Shown here: positions 35,027-43,849 of the stretch, in pieces | How positions within the stretch are numbered: the first letter of the stretch is position 1 | Layout of the letters: each line of letters begins with the position of its first letter | Assembly: GCA_965223955.1 (NCBI GenBank) | Contig: OZ245029.1 | Span: 2,170,001 to 2,234,000, forward strand | Length of the DNA stretch: 64,000 nt | Reading direction: 5' to 3' | Source of the DNA: Bin75 sp965223955 | GTDB lineage: Bacteria > Nitrospirota > Nitrospiria > Nitrospirales > UBA8639 | Notes under the pieces: model-generated | Database searches by the model: none | The model's input: only the letters and a program-made list of their open reading frames with translations | Told to the model about the DNA's origin: nothing | Program-made: the position numbers and the translations under genes

Positions 35027-35860
35027 TCAAACCGGCAAGGTGACTCTTGGCTTGCCGGTTTGCGGGTGTTGGTCAAGGAGAACGGGACAGCCATAGACCG
35101 GTTCCAGAGATTCCCTGGCAATGACTTCTTCCGGTGAACCCATGGTCACAATCTCCCCTTCCCGTAACAGCACCAACCGATCGCAGTATTGACTGGCTAA
35201 ATTCAGATCATGGGATACAAGCACGACGGTTAACCCACGTTCCCGATTCAAACGGCGAATGATTCGCGCAATCTCCAATTGGTGATGGAGGTCCAGAAAG
35301 GCCGTCGGCTCATCCAACAGCAGGATCTCCGGTTCCTGGGCTAATGCCCGGGCGATCACGGCTCGTTGTCGCTCTCCGCCTGAGACGTTGGTAATCAGCC
35401 GGGTCCCCAGGTGGGATACGTCCAGATCTCTCATCGCTTGCATCGCGACGGCACGATCCTGTGCTCCTTCCCATCCCAATCCCCACGTTCGATTGTGGTG
35501 GGGATATCGACCCATCAACACCATTTCGTTGATCGTAAAGGAAAAGGCCTGCTGGGTTTCTTGAGGAACGAAGGCCACGTGACGGGAAATCTCGGCCTGG
35601 GAAAACGCAGCATGCGGTTGCCCAAACAGTTCAACGCTCCCCCGTTGAGGAATCAGGATTCTCATGAGTATTTTCAGCAAGGTGCTTTTTCCGGACCCAT
35701 TGGGGCCTAAGATTCCCAACACCTCCCCGGAAGAAATCTTCAACGAGATATTTCTTAAAACCGGAGATTGAGCGGCTGCTTCCTTTCGTCCAAACCCAAA
35801 AGTCAGGGCATCGACCACAAACGGCAGTTGGCGGTTTAACGTTTCTTGATGGTGGTTCAC
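35027..35860 (-). CDS. btuD: ABC transporter ATP-binding protein (corrinoid import)
   Basis: The 277-residue ATPase belongs to the FecE/BtuD group. Walker A is GILGPNGSGKSTLLK (about residues 50-60), the Q-loop is VPQETQQAFSF, the signature NVSGGERQRAVIARAL, Walker B ILLLDEPTAFLD and the H-loop SHDLN. By homology it could serve iron-siderophore, heme or B12; the riboswitch upstream of btuF and the cob neighbours favour B12. Its GTG overlaps the btuC stop (GTGA). Confidence 0.92.
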   Translation of the reverse strand: MNHHQETLNRQLPFVVDALTFGFGRKEAAAQSPVLRNISLKISSGEVLGILGPNGSGKSTLLKILMRILIPQRGSVELFGQPHAAFSQAEISRHVAFVPQETQQAFSFTINEMVLMGRYPHHNRTWGLGWEGAQDRAVAMQAMRDLDVSHLGTRLITNVSGGERQRAVIARALAQEPEILLLDEPTAFLDLHHQLEIARIIRRLNRERGLTVVLVSHDLNLASQYCDRLVLLREGEIVTMGSPEEVIARESLEPVYGCPVLLDQHPQTGKPRVTLPV

Positions 35861-37023
35861 GAGACAATCCTTCGTCGTTGCTGAACCAGTAGATATAAAA
35901 AGATCGGTCCTCCGACCAAGGCCGTCACCACACCCACGGGAATTTCCGTCGGACTCAACAGAGTTCTTGCCACAGTATCAGCCATCATAAGGAAGATGCC
36001 CCCGACAATCCCTGACGCAATCAACAACAGCCGATGGTCGGCACCAAACACCAGGCGAACCGCGTGAGGCACGATGAGTCCGACAAATCCGATCAGGCCA
36101 CTAAAGGCCACGACCGATCCCGTTAATAGCGCGGCCGCGGCAAAGAGGACGCGCTTCACGCGTTCAACCTCGACTCCCAGCGAACGAGCCGCCTCTTCTC
36201 CAAGCGTGAGCAGGTTCAAGGCAGACGCCTGGGAAACCAGGACAGCCACCCCGAAGAGCAGATACACGGCCAGGACCAATACGGTTTGGAAATCCGGACC
36301 CGTTAACGAGCCCATAAGCCACGCATACATCCCCGCGGCCTTATACGGGTCGGCCAAGCTCGTCAGAAACAGAATGAGCGCCGAAAAAACCGCATTCAGC
36401 ACCACCCCGCCCAACAAGAGCGTATGGATCGAAAAACTCCCATAGGACACGGCAATGCGATAGACAATGAGAAGAGCAATCAACGCCCCAAGAAAGGCGG
36501 AAAACGGCAAAATGGATAAACTCAGAATGGAAAAACCCACGCCGAACAGGACAGCCACGGCCGCGCCGAGTGCGGCCCCGCTCGAAATGCCGATGACGTA
36601 GGGATCGGCCAAAGGGTTCCGAAGCAACGCCTGAAGCGACGCCCCCACGGCAGCCAGGCTTCCGCCGACCATAAAGGCGAGCAGGACCCGAGGGACCCTG
36701 ACCTGCCAGAGAATAATGTAGTGAGGCACGTTCTGCGTCTCTCCTTCGGCAAACGGCCCATGAGCCAAGAGCGCCGCAACGTTCGCAAACGAAATCGTCT
36801 CGGTCCCGAATCCCAGACAAGCCATGAAAGCCACGAGGGCCAACGCCCCCAACCCGCCGGACACGCCGATCCATTTTATGGGTGAAAGCGTGGCAACCGC
36901 TTGTGCAGGCCGAAACCCTTCTGCAGAAGCGGCAGGTTCGGCCCGGGAGAGAAAAGCCGGCGCCGGCACGACTGACGAACTTCCGGCATGGGATTTTCCT
37001 GAATGAGAAGTAATGGAAGCCAT
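35857..37023 (-). CDS. btuC: ABC transporter permease, FecCD/BtuC family
   Basis: The 388-residue permease has about ten membrane helices. GGSLAAVGASLQALLRNPLADP and GLIGFVGLIVPHAVR are hallmarks of the family. An unusual hydrophilic, Ser/Ala/Pro-rich N-terminal extension of about 50 residues precedes the first helix, so the true start may be internal. It lies between btuF (10-bp gap) and btuD (4-bp overlap). Confidence 0.93.
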   Translation of the reverse strand: MASITSHSGKSHAGSSSVVPAPAFLSRAEPAASAEGFRPAQAVATLSPIKWIGVSGGLGALALVAFMACLGFGTETISFANVAALLAHGPFAEGETQNVPHYIILWQVRVPRVLLAFMVGGSLAAVGASLQALLRNPLADPYVIGISSGAALGAAVAVLFGVGFSILSLSILPFSAFLGALIALLIVYRIAVSYGSFSIHTLLLGGVVLNAVFSALILFLTSLADPYKAAGMYAWLMGSLTGPDFQTVLVLAVYLLFGVAVLVSQASALNLLTLGEEAARSLGVEVERVKRVLFAAAALLTGSVVAFSGLIGFVGLIVPHAVRLVFGADHRLLLIASGIVGGIFLMMADTVARTLLSPTEIPVGVVTALVGGPIFLYLLVQQRRRIVS

Positions 37024-37033
37024 AACCGTGCGC

Positions 37034-38074
37034 TCATTCCTCCTGCCCCGCCGCGGATGGAACCGCGTCAGGGTGGAGTATGGTAATGAGCGCTTCCAAG
37101 GCTTCGATCACTCGCGGCCCCGGTCTATTGAGAATGTCACTGTCGATTTGCACGAATTGATTCCGTTTAACCGCTTCAAGAGACGTCCACCGCCGCCATT
37201 GATCCTGTTCGGCTTGCGGAATTCCCTCGAAACGACCCATCGGGAACAGCAAAAACTCGGGGTTTTGCCGGAGCACTTCCTCGATACTCAGACGTGGATA
37301 AGCAGTCCCCGCATGTTCAGCGGCATTTCTTGCCCCGGCCAGTTCGATCAATTGATGAATATAGCTTCCCGGGCCGACCGTAATAAGGGGATCGGTATTG
37401 ATCACGAATAACAGCGTAGGGCGTGGACGCCCGACCAATCGAGCGGTAAGCACGGTCATTTGCTTGCGAATTTTTTCCGTCACCTTGATGGATTCGGGGA
37501 CTCGCCCCACCATGCGGCCCAACAGTTGAATGTGGCGCAAAATATCTTCAACGGTTTGGGGATCGAGAAGCAGCGTCGGGATCTTCAATTGCTCCAACCG
37601 ATTGAGCAAGTCAACTCTCAAAAAAGATTTCGGCGCGACAATAAGTTCCGGCTGTAGCGCAACAATGGATTCCAAATTTGGTTGGGCATACCCGACTTTC
37701 GGTTTTTCCAATGCAGCAGGAGGATAGTTGCAAAATTCCGTCACGCCGACGATTTCCTGATCCAGGCCAAGAGCAAACAACATTTCCGTGATACTCGGAG
37801 CCAGCGACACGATGCGCTTCGGTGGTTGGGCAAGATAGAGCTTACGGCCAAGGTCATCGACGAAGGTGCGAGGGGCCACGTTGGCCATAAACGGCATCCC
37901 GGTGAGAATTCCTTGTTGGCGGCGTTTCATGGTCGTGGAGTGATCGGAAAAACCAAATAGCGGTTCACAGACGGGGACAACCAGAACGGTCATCGTCAGG
38001 ATACAGGCAACACGAAGGGACCATTTCCTCTCGTGCGTCTGCCGACAATCCCGGACACGCTGAACACCCGACAA
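37034..38074 (-). CDS. btuF: Periplasmic corrinoid-binding protein
   Basis: The open frame has 346 residues; the domain from FVDDLGRKLYLAQPPKRIVSLAPSITEMLF onward is a class III periplasmic binding protein with GVTEFCNYP and VGYAQPNLESIVALQPELIV. It delivers B12 to BtuCD. The start is unsure: no good ATG with a ribosome site precedes the likely signal sequence (KWSLRVACILTMTVLVVP). I give the TTG at 38074; an ATG lies at 37993. The riboswitch and terminator upstream regulate it. Confidence 0.88.
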   Translation of the reverse strand: MSGVQRVRDCRQTHERKWSLRVACILTMTVLVVPVCEPLFGFSDHSTTMKRRQQGILTGMPFMANVAPRTFVDDLGRKLYLAQPPKRIVSLAPSITEMLFALGLDQEIVGVTEFCNYPPAALEKPKVGYAQPNLESIVALQPELIVAPKSFLRVDLLNRLEQLKIPTLLLDPQTVEDILRHIQLLGRMVGRVPESIKVTEKIRKQMTVLTARLVGRPRPTLLFVINTDPLITVGPGSYIHQLIELAGARNAAEHAGTAYPRLSIEEVLRQNPEFLLFPMGRFEGIPQAEQDQWRRWTSLEAVKRNQFVQIDSDILNRPGPRVIEALEALITILHPDAVPSAAGQEE

Positions 38075-38113
38075 AATAAAAAAATCCCCAAGGCCTGAAT
38101 GACCCTGAGGATT
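38075..38113 (-). terminator. Intrinsic terminator between riboswitch and btuF
   Basis: On the minus strand aatcctcaggg and ccttggggatt form an 11-bp stem (with two G-U pairs) around a 9-nt loop, directly followed by TTTTTTTA. It lies about 100 bp after the cobalamin aptamer and just before btuF. It is therefore the likely switching element: ligand binding would favour termination. Confidence 0.85.
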
Positions 38114-38209
38114 CTTCCCGCGTATCCATCCTCACCCGCTCCCCAGCCCACGAGGGATCGAAGGTCGTGAATCACGTTCGCCTGATGCAAAATGGCGAAG
38201 CCGGAATTC

Positions 38210-38370
38210 CCAGCTCGGGTAGGTCTTCTGGCTTCCGGATTCAAACCTACTTCCCGCACCTTCCCGTCAAAACGGATCTTTGACAGTGGCATTTGCGGGG
38301 TTCGTTTCCGGTTACAGCGGCGGGACCGCGAAGGAGTTGCACCTTCTTCCCTGCACCCGTGCGTCTTATG
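38210..38370 (-). promoter_or_regulatory. Cobalamin riboswitch upstream of btuFCD
   Basis: On the minus strand the order is gggtgcagggaagaaggtgc, cgcggtcccgccgctgtaac, tgccactgtc, gggaaggtgcggg, then the B12 box gaagccagaagaccta. This is a complete class I cobalamin aptamer. The downstream terminator at 38075-38113 gives it a transcriptional expression platform. The aptamer begins about 45 bp past the cobQ stop. Confidence 0.96.
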
Positions 38371-38412
38371 TCTGTTCTTGCCAAGACTTATAGGGAACCC
38401 GGGATTCGTTTG

Positions 38413-39924
38413 TCAAGCGAGAGGGAGTTGTAACGCCTGAAAGACGAGTTTCATATCGAGGTGGCGTTCGACGTGATCGGCCCAATCATCAAGGGCCGCC
38501 GTCAGGCGTCGGGTCACGTTCTCGGAATCTTCAACGTCACCTGGAGCCAACCCCTTTCGGATCCGAACACGATTGATCCAGGTACGACGAAAGGATGGAT
38601 CATCGAACACGCCGTGAATATAGGTGCCCCACACCAACCCATCCGGGGAAACGGCACCGTCTTCTCTGTCTCCTCCCTCATCAAGAATTCGAAAACACGG
38701 GCCGCCCTGACGACGAGAGGTCAGCCCCATGTGAATTTCATAGCCCCGGACCATTTCCGCGTCAAACACGCCGGGCATCAAGGGATTCGCCTGCACCTGC
38801 ACGGTCTGTTTTTCATGATGCAGTTCGGTGTCGATCGGCAACAGCCGGAAGCCTTCCGTTTGCCCGCCACCCTCAACCGCATGAGGGTCGTCAATCCGAT
38901 CTCCCAGCATCTGAAACCCTCCGCATAGGCCGACGATCTCCCGTCCGGCCCGAACGTGCGAGGCCACGACCGGCCCGAAGCCTTTTTGCTTAACGTAGTG
39001 AAGATCCTCAATGGTCTGTTTACTGCCGGGAAGGATAATCACGTCCGCATCAACAACGTCACCGGGGACCTTGGCATACCGCAACGCGACGTCGGATTCC
39101 GCGGCCAACGCGTTAAAATCCGTAAAGTTGCTCATACGAGGCAACAGGATCACCGCAACGTTCACCGTCTCCGGTGAAAAGGGAATCCCGGTCGAACCCG
39201 ATTCGATTGTCACGCTATCTTCCTGATCGAGCACAAGGTCGCGTAAAAAGGGAAGCACGCCGAGAACGGGGACCCCCGTTCGCTGTTCGAGAATGGCCAC
39301 GCCATCATCAAAAAGACGCCGATCTCCGCGAAATTTGTTGATCACCACCCCGAGCAATCGTTCCCGTTCGTGAGACTCCAACAAATCCAATGTGCCGATG
39401 ACCTGGGCGAAAACCCCACCCCGATCAATATCCGCCACGAGAATCACCTTGGCATCGGCCATCTGAACCACCGGCCAATTGACGATGTCCCGATCGCGTA
39501 AATTCACCTCAGCCGCACTGCCTGCCCCTTCAATAACGATCAACTCGTATTGCACAGCCAACCGTTCGTAACTCTGCCGTACGAAGTCAAACAGCTCCGG
39601 TTTGGAGTCGAAATAATCTCCGGCATCCTGACTTCGCCACACTTTCCCCTGCACGATCACCTGCGAGCGCCGGTCAGCTTCCGGTTTAAGCAGGATGGGA
39701 TTCATGTCCACGTGTGGAGAAAGTCCACATGCCTGCGCTTGAAGGACTTGAGCGCGGCCCATCTCTCCACCCTCCACGGTCACGAACGAATTCAGGGACA
39801 TGTTTTGGGATTTGAACGGAGCCACCTTGATTCCGGAGCGATAAAAAATCCGTCCCAGTCCCGCCGTGACGAGACTCTTTCCAACATCGGAGCCCGTTCC
39901 AAGAATTGCGAGGGCTTTAGCCAT
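38413..39924 (-). CDS. cobQ: Cobyric acid synthase
   Basis: The 503-residue protein has the N-terminal synthetase P-loop domain (AILGTGSDVGKSLVTAGLGR; KSQNMSLNSFVT) and the C-terminal class I-like amidotransferase domain with the nucleophile in VGLCGGFQMLG and the late GYEIHMG and WGTYIHGVFD segments. It amidates the b, d, e and g side chains using glutamine. It follows the hydrolase gene by 35 bp and is transcribed toward the btuF riboswitch. Confidence 0.97.
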   Translation of the reverse strand: MAKALAILGTGSDVGKSLVTAGLGRIFYRSGIKVAPFKSQNMSLNSFVTVEGGEMGRAQVLQAQACGLSPHVDMNPILLKPEADRRSQVIVQGKVWRSQDAGDYFDSKPELFDFVRQSYERLAVQYELIVIEGAGSAAEVNLRDRDIVNWPVVQMADAKVILVADIDRGGVFAQVIGTLDLLESHERERLLGVVINKFRGDRRLFDDGVAILEQRTGVPVLGVLPFLRDLVLDQEDSVTIESGSTGIPFSPETVNVAVILLPRMSNFTDFNALAAESDVALRYAKVPGDVVDADVIILPGSKQTIEDLHYVKQKGFGPVVASHVRAGREIVGLCGGFQMLGDRIDDPHAVEGGGQTEGFRLLPIDTELHHEKQTVQVQANPLMPGVFDAEMVRGYEIHMGLTSRRQGGPCFRILDEGGDREDGAVSPDGLVWGTYIHGVFDDPSFRRTWINRVRIRKGLAPGDVEDSENVTRRLTAALDDWADHVERHLDMKLVFQALQLPLA

Positions 39925-39959
39925 GGGCGACTAAGGGGTAAGGCACGCGTCCTGAACGT

Positions 39960-41264
39960 TCACGGTAAAACATCGATCGTCAATTGGGCGGGAAAAAGGC
40001 CGTCAACGTCCCGGCGGCGGCGCACGTCGCGGAGCAGAGTCTCGACTCGGGGCGTCACCATGCCCTGAAAACTGGTTCGGCCGTCGGTCACCACGGTCAC
40101 GGGCCTGGAAAAATCGACGAACGCGTCGTTCAAAAATAAGGTATAGCGCCGGACCCGTTCGGTTCTGACCTCAATATGATTCTCGTCTCTCACGTCAACC
40201 GTTAACTTCGCGTAGACCCTGTTTTTGATCAGGTCATCATGCCGGTCCATCAACTGCTCAGAAAACATGGCGATACGGTCGGTGGCATCAATGCGCACCC
40301 ACCCGAAATCCGTCAAGTGGCTCGCATCACGAACCACGGTCAATCTTCGTGGATACGGATTACGGCGCTGCTTCTTCAACCATTCCACCAGGGCAGGCAA
40401 CTCCTGTCGAGGGAAAAAATGGCCGCCGGCATGCGGATGCGTCCATTCATGCTCACGATACGTAAACGCGATACCGAGCCGGGCCAACTCGTTCGTCACG
40501 TTCCGGCTCAGCCAGACCGGCATGATACGATCCTTGGCCCCATGGATCACGTACAACGACGTATGTCGAAGATTTTCCAGAAAGGGAAACAGCACCTGAT
40601 CGATTCCACTCGCCATCGGCGCCACCGCCGCAAACCGAGGCGCATGATGCATTCCGATAATCCACGCCCCGATTCCGCCGTTCGACATGCCCGTCAGATA
40701 AATGCGATCGGGATCGATTCGATATCGCGCACGGACTGTTTTGATGGTCGCGAATACCAGCTCTTCACTCGGCCTGGTCCACCACGTCCCCGCCATGGAC
40801 GTCGGACAGGCAAGAATATGGGACCCACCCAACCGTTTTGCCCATCGCTCCAGGTAAGAATCTCCCGTAAATCCCGCCCCATGCAAACACACCACCAAGG
40901 GAAAATCGACCTTGGGATCATAGGCAGGAGGCACGAACAACCCATAAGACAAGGTTCTTCCGCGAACCTGAACCGGCTGATTCGGAAGCATGCCCACCGG
41001 AGCAGCCTCGTAGGTTCGGCTTTCTCGAAGTAACCGGCTCACGCGCCGAAGACTCGCCCGGGGATGGGCCAGAATCTCCTGCAACAACGGCTCAGCCGAC
41101 ACACGATCCTCTACCGTAAGATAGCGCGTAATAAGCGTCGCCAGGGATTGACCCACCGCTGAACCGGACTGCGTTTCCTGTCCCCACGCACCATGAACGG
41201 CATACAGGCTCCCAACGGCCAGCAAGCCAATAAGAATACTTGAGGGAATACGAGGGGAACCCAT
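39960..41264 (-). CDS. Secreted alpha/beta hydrolase (LpqC/PHB-depolymerase-like)
   Basis: The 434-residue product has a signal peptide (about 1-30) from the ATG at 41264; longer starts upstream enter a repeated promoter region. VVCLHGAGFTGDSYLERW forms the oxyanion region. The nucleophile is in YLTGMSNGGIGAW, and the likely acid and base lie in GAKDRIMPV and THPHAGGHFF. It is probably periplasmic; the substrate is unknown. The first 130 residues match nothing I know. It may share a transcript with cobQ 35 bp downstream, but a B12 role is doubtful. Confidence 0.82.
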   Translation of the reverse strand: MGSPRIPSSILIGLLAVGSLYAVHGAWGQETQSGSAVGQSLATLITRYLTVEDRVSAEPLLQEILAHPRASLRRVSRLLRESRTYEAAPVGMLPNQPVQVRGRTLSYGLFVPPAYDPKVDFPLVVCLHGAGFTGDSYLERWAKRLGGSHILACPTSMAGTWWTRPSEELVFATIKTVRARYRIDPDRIYLTGMSNGGIGAWIIGMHHAPRFAAVAPMASGIDQVLFPFLENLRHTSLYVIHGAKDRIMPVWLSRNVTNELARLGIAFTYREHEWTHPHAGGHFFPRQELPALVEWLKKQRRNPYPRRLTVVRDASHLTDFGWVRIDATDRIAMFSEQLMDRHDDLIKNRVYAKLTVDVRDENHIEVRTERVRRYTLFLNDAFVDFSRPVTVVTDGRTSFQGMVTPRVETLLRDVRRRRDVDGLFPAQLTIDVLP

Positions 41265-41310
41265 GAGTACATCAATAACGCGGGTGACGAGCAATCCGTA
41301 CCACCGTCGC

Positions 41311-41340
41311 ATTATAGCAGAATGACGCCGGTTCATGTCC
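41311..41340 (-). promoter_or_regulatory. Extended -10 promoter candidate for the hydrolase-cobQ unit
   Basis: The minus strand reads ttctgcTATAATgcg, an exact -10 with an upstream TGC. The same cgcattatagcagaa block recurs ahead of recQ at 43914-43928, which suggests functional or duplicated promoter sequence. No good -35 is visible. Confidence 0.5.
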
Positions 41341-41506
41341 CATTGCCCCCCATGGGTGCTTGACCTTCCGCCGTCAATAGCGTCTAATCTTGTCTCGACA
41401 TCAGGTGACAGAGCAGCGGTTTTCACGGCCTCGAGCCTGAGCGTAAAGATCAATGATCTAAAATACCAGCCGCTGAAACCGCATAACTCAAAAGAAAGGC
41501 CAAAGG

Positions 41507-41713
41507 ATGAGACAGGTCGTTGTTTATCCCGGTGAAGATGATTATTGGGTCGCTGAATGTCCCAGCTTGTCCGGTTGCGTCAGCCAGGGAAAAACCAAGC
41601 AGGAAGCCATTGCCAACGTCAAAGAGGCAATTGAAGGCTACGTCGCTTCTCTTCAAGAAGACGGGCTGCCGGTGCCCGAAGAACACTTTGAGGCAATGGT
41701 CCTAGCTGTATGA
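41507..41713 (+). CDS. hicB: HicB-family antitoxin
   Basis: The 68-residue protein has the HicB partial RNase H-like fold: VVYPGEDDYWVAECPSLSGCVSQGKTKQEAIANV is its signature. It neutralises the downstream toxin and usually represses the operon. It lacks an obvious separate DNA-binding domain. Its stop overlaps the hicA ATG by 4 bp. An AAGG ribosome site lies before the ATG. Antitoxin-first order is common in this subgroup. Confidence 0.92.
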   Translation: MRQVVVYPGEDDYWVAECPSLSGCVSQGKTKQEAIANVKEAIEGYVASLQEDGLPVPEEHFEAMVLAV

Positions 41714-41931
41714 GCAGCCTCCCGATGCTTTCGGGACGTGACTGCGTTAGAGCATTGGGCAAAATTGGATTTCGCCTGAAACGACAACATAGCAGTCACA
41801 TGATTCTGCGTCGCGACCATCCCTTCGCTCAAGTCGTTGTTCCCGACCACAAAGAACTGGACAGGGGCACCTTGCGAGCCATCATCAGACAAGTCGATCT
41901 CGGCATAGAAGAGTTTGTGAAGTTGGTGTGA
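41710..41931 (+). CDS. hicA: HicA-family toxin (mRNA interferase)
   Basis: The 73-residue double-stranded-RNA-binding-like protein reads GRDCVRALGKIGFRLKRQHSSHMILRR; the histidine in the HSSH stretch (residues 27-30) is the expected catalytic one. HicA cleaves mRNA when free of HicB. ATGA overlap with hicB gives coupling. A decayed copy of the same locus lies about 2.7 kb to the right. Confidence 0.92.
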   Translation: MSSLPMLSGRDCVRALGKIGFRLKRQHSSHMILRRDHPFAQVVVPDHKELDRGTLRAIIRQVDLGIEEFVKLV

Positions 41932-41935
41932 AATA

Positions 41936-42000
41936 AGAATCGCCCGTAAACCCCGCCCCGTGCAAGCACACCACCGAGGGCAAGGCGACCGGCTGCAAGC
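41936..42000 (-). pseudogene. Scrap of a second hydrolase gene
   Basis: The stretch taagaatcgcccgtaaaccc and the next 40 bp match 40857-40912 inside the hydrolase gene (the VVCLHGAGFTGDSYL coding region) with scattered differences. Only about 60 bp remain, wedged between hicA and recQ. Confidence 0.7.
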
Positions 42001-42010
42001 CAAGATCCCT

Positions 42011-43849
42011 CTATTGATCATCACGCCCCGCCGGCACGTGCTCCCGCACGACCCGTAAAAAGGCTTCGCCATATTTCCTCAGCTTATGCTCGCCAACACC
42101 TTGGATTCGCTCCATTTCCTCCCGCTTCAGAGGCTTGAGCCGTACCAACTCACGCAGGGTCGTGTCGTGAAACACGACATAAGGCGGCACCCCCTGATCA
42201 CGGGCCAGGGCCGTACGCGCCTCTCGCAAAGCCTGCCAGAGGGCCTCGTCGGTTCGCGCAAGCGGCGCATGAGACACGACAACCTTTCCTTTTTTCACCG
42301 TGACGGCACGCCGCAATCGACGCAGGGTCAACCCATGTTCGCCGCGCAACACCGGATACGACTGATCCGTCAGGCGCAGGGCATCGAAACGCTCGGCGTC
42401 CACCCGGAGGCAGCCCTGGGCAATGAGTTGACGAAAAATGGAGCGCCACTCGGTGGCGTTATGCTCCGCGCCGGTGCCGAACACTTCCAGCCGGTCGTGG
42501 CGCCAGTCGCGGATGCGTGCATTGTCCTTACCGATGAGCACGTCGACCAGGTAGTTCACGCCGAAGCGTTCGCCGGTGCGGGAGACGCAGGACATGGCCT
42601 TCCGCGCAGCCTCGGTACCGTCCCAGGTCTGCGGCGGGCTCACGCAGTTATCGCAATTGCCGCAGGCCTCCCCCGGCTCTTCGCCGAAGTAGGCGCGAAT
42701 GGCGCGTCGGCGGCAGGTGGTGAGTTCGCACAGGCCCACCATGGCTTCCAGTTTCTGGTGCTCCACCCGCTTATGCGCCGCGTCGGCTTCGGACTCGGAC
42801 AGCCACTGGCGAAAGATGATGATTTCCCTCAGGCCGTAATTCATCCACGCGCTGGCCGGCAGGCCGTCGCGGCCAGCACGCCCCGTTTCCTGGTAATAGG
42901 CCTCAATGCTCTTCGGCAGGCTGAGGTGGGCGACAAAGCGCACGTCCGGTTTGTCGATGCCCATGCCAAACGCAACCGTGGCGACAATCACCACACCATC
43001 TTCGCGCAGGAAACGCTCCTGATGCCGGCGGCGCGTGTGATCCGAAAGACCCGCGTGGTAGGGCAACGCGTCACGCCCACGGGCGTGCAGCCACTCGGCG
43101 GTCTCCTCCACTTTTTTGCGTGTCAGGCAATACACGATGCCGGCGTCCGCGGGGTGCTCGCTTTGCAGAAAGCGCCACAGGCGCTCGCGCCCGTTATCGT
43201 CGTCGAAGATGGCGTAGCGGATGTTGGGGCGGTCACAACTGTGGACGTAGGCTGTGGCCTCTTCCAGTTGCAGTTGGGTGATGATTTCTCGACGGGTTGC
43301 ATGGTCGGCAGTGGCCGTCAGAGCGATGCGCGGGACCGAGGGATACCGTTCGTGCAGCACCGACAACTGCAAATACTCCTCGCGGAAGTCGTGCCCCCAG
43401 CGCGATACACAGTGAGCTTCGTCAATGGCGAACAAGGCGATGGTTTGCGCGTCCAGCCATTCCAGGGTACGCTCCTGCAGCAGGCGCTCCGGCGCGACGT
43501 AGAGCAAATCCAGATTCCCGCCGTTCACCGCCGCTTCCACCGCCCGGACCTCCTCAAAGTCCAGGGTGGAATTCAGACAGGCCGCCCGCACCCCGCACTG
43601 GCGAAGCGCGTCCACCTGATCCTTCATCAACGCAATCAGGGGCGACACCACGACGCCCACCCCGTCACGCATCAGGGCCGGCACCTGGTAACACAACGAC
43701 TTCCCGCCGCCCGTCGGCATCAGAACCATGGCGTCCCTGCCGGCCAGCAGATCATCAATCACTTCATCCTGGCGCAAACGAAAAGAAGAATGTCCGAAGA
43801 CGGTCCGGAGAAGACGAAGAGGCTCGTCGGTGGATCGGAGAAGTTCCAT
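42011..43849 (-). CDS. recQ: ATP-dependent DNA helicase RecQ
   Basis: The 612-residue helicase has Walker A MPTGGGKSLCYQ (about 44-55), DEAH (FAIDEAHCVSRWGHDFR), motif VI QETGRAGRDG, an RQC zinc site (CELTTCRR ... CGNCDNC) and a C-terminal HRDC domain (about 530-605, GVGEHKLRKYGEAFL). It unwinds DNA 3' to 5' in repair. The gene looks more GC-rich than its surroundings and sits between duplicated hicAB/hydrolase scraps, which hints at import or rearrangement. Confidence 0.97.
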   Translation of the reverse strand: MELLRSTDEPLRLLRTVFGHSSFRLRQDEVIDDLLAGRDAMVLMPTGGGKSLCYQVPALMRDGVGVVVSPLIALMKDQVDALRQCGVRAACLNSTLDFEEVRAVEAAVNGGNLDLLYVAPERLLQERTLEWLDAQTIALFAIDEAHCVSRWGHDFREEYLQLSVLHERYPSVPRIALTATADHATRREIITQLQLEEATAYVHSCDRPNIRYAIFDDDNGRERLWRFLQSEHPADAGIVYCLTRKKVEETAEWLHARGRDALPYHAGLSDHTRRRHQERFLREDGVVIVATVAFGMGIDKPDVRFVAHLSLPKSIEAYYQETGRAGRDGLPASAWMNYGLREIIIFRQWLSESEADAAHKRVEHQKLEAMVGLCELTTCRRRAIRAYFGEEPGEACGNCDNCVSPPQTWDGTEAARKAMSCVSRTGERFGVNYLVDVLIGKDNARIRDWRHDRLEVFGTGAEHNATEWRSIFRQLIAQGCLRVDAERFDALRLTDQSYPVLRGEHGLTLRRLRRAVTVKKGKVVVSHAPLARTDEALWQALREARTALARDQGVPPYVVFHDTTLRELVRLKPLKREEMERIQGVGEHKLRKYGEAFLRVVREHVPAGRDDQ

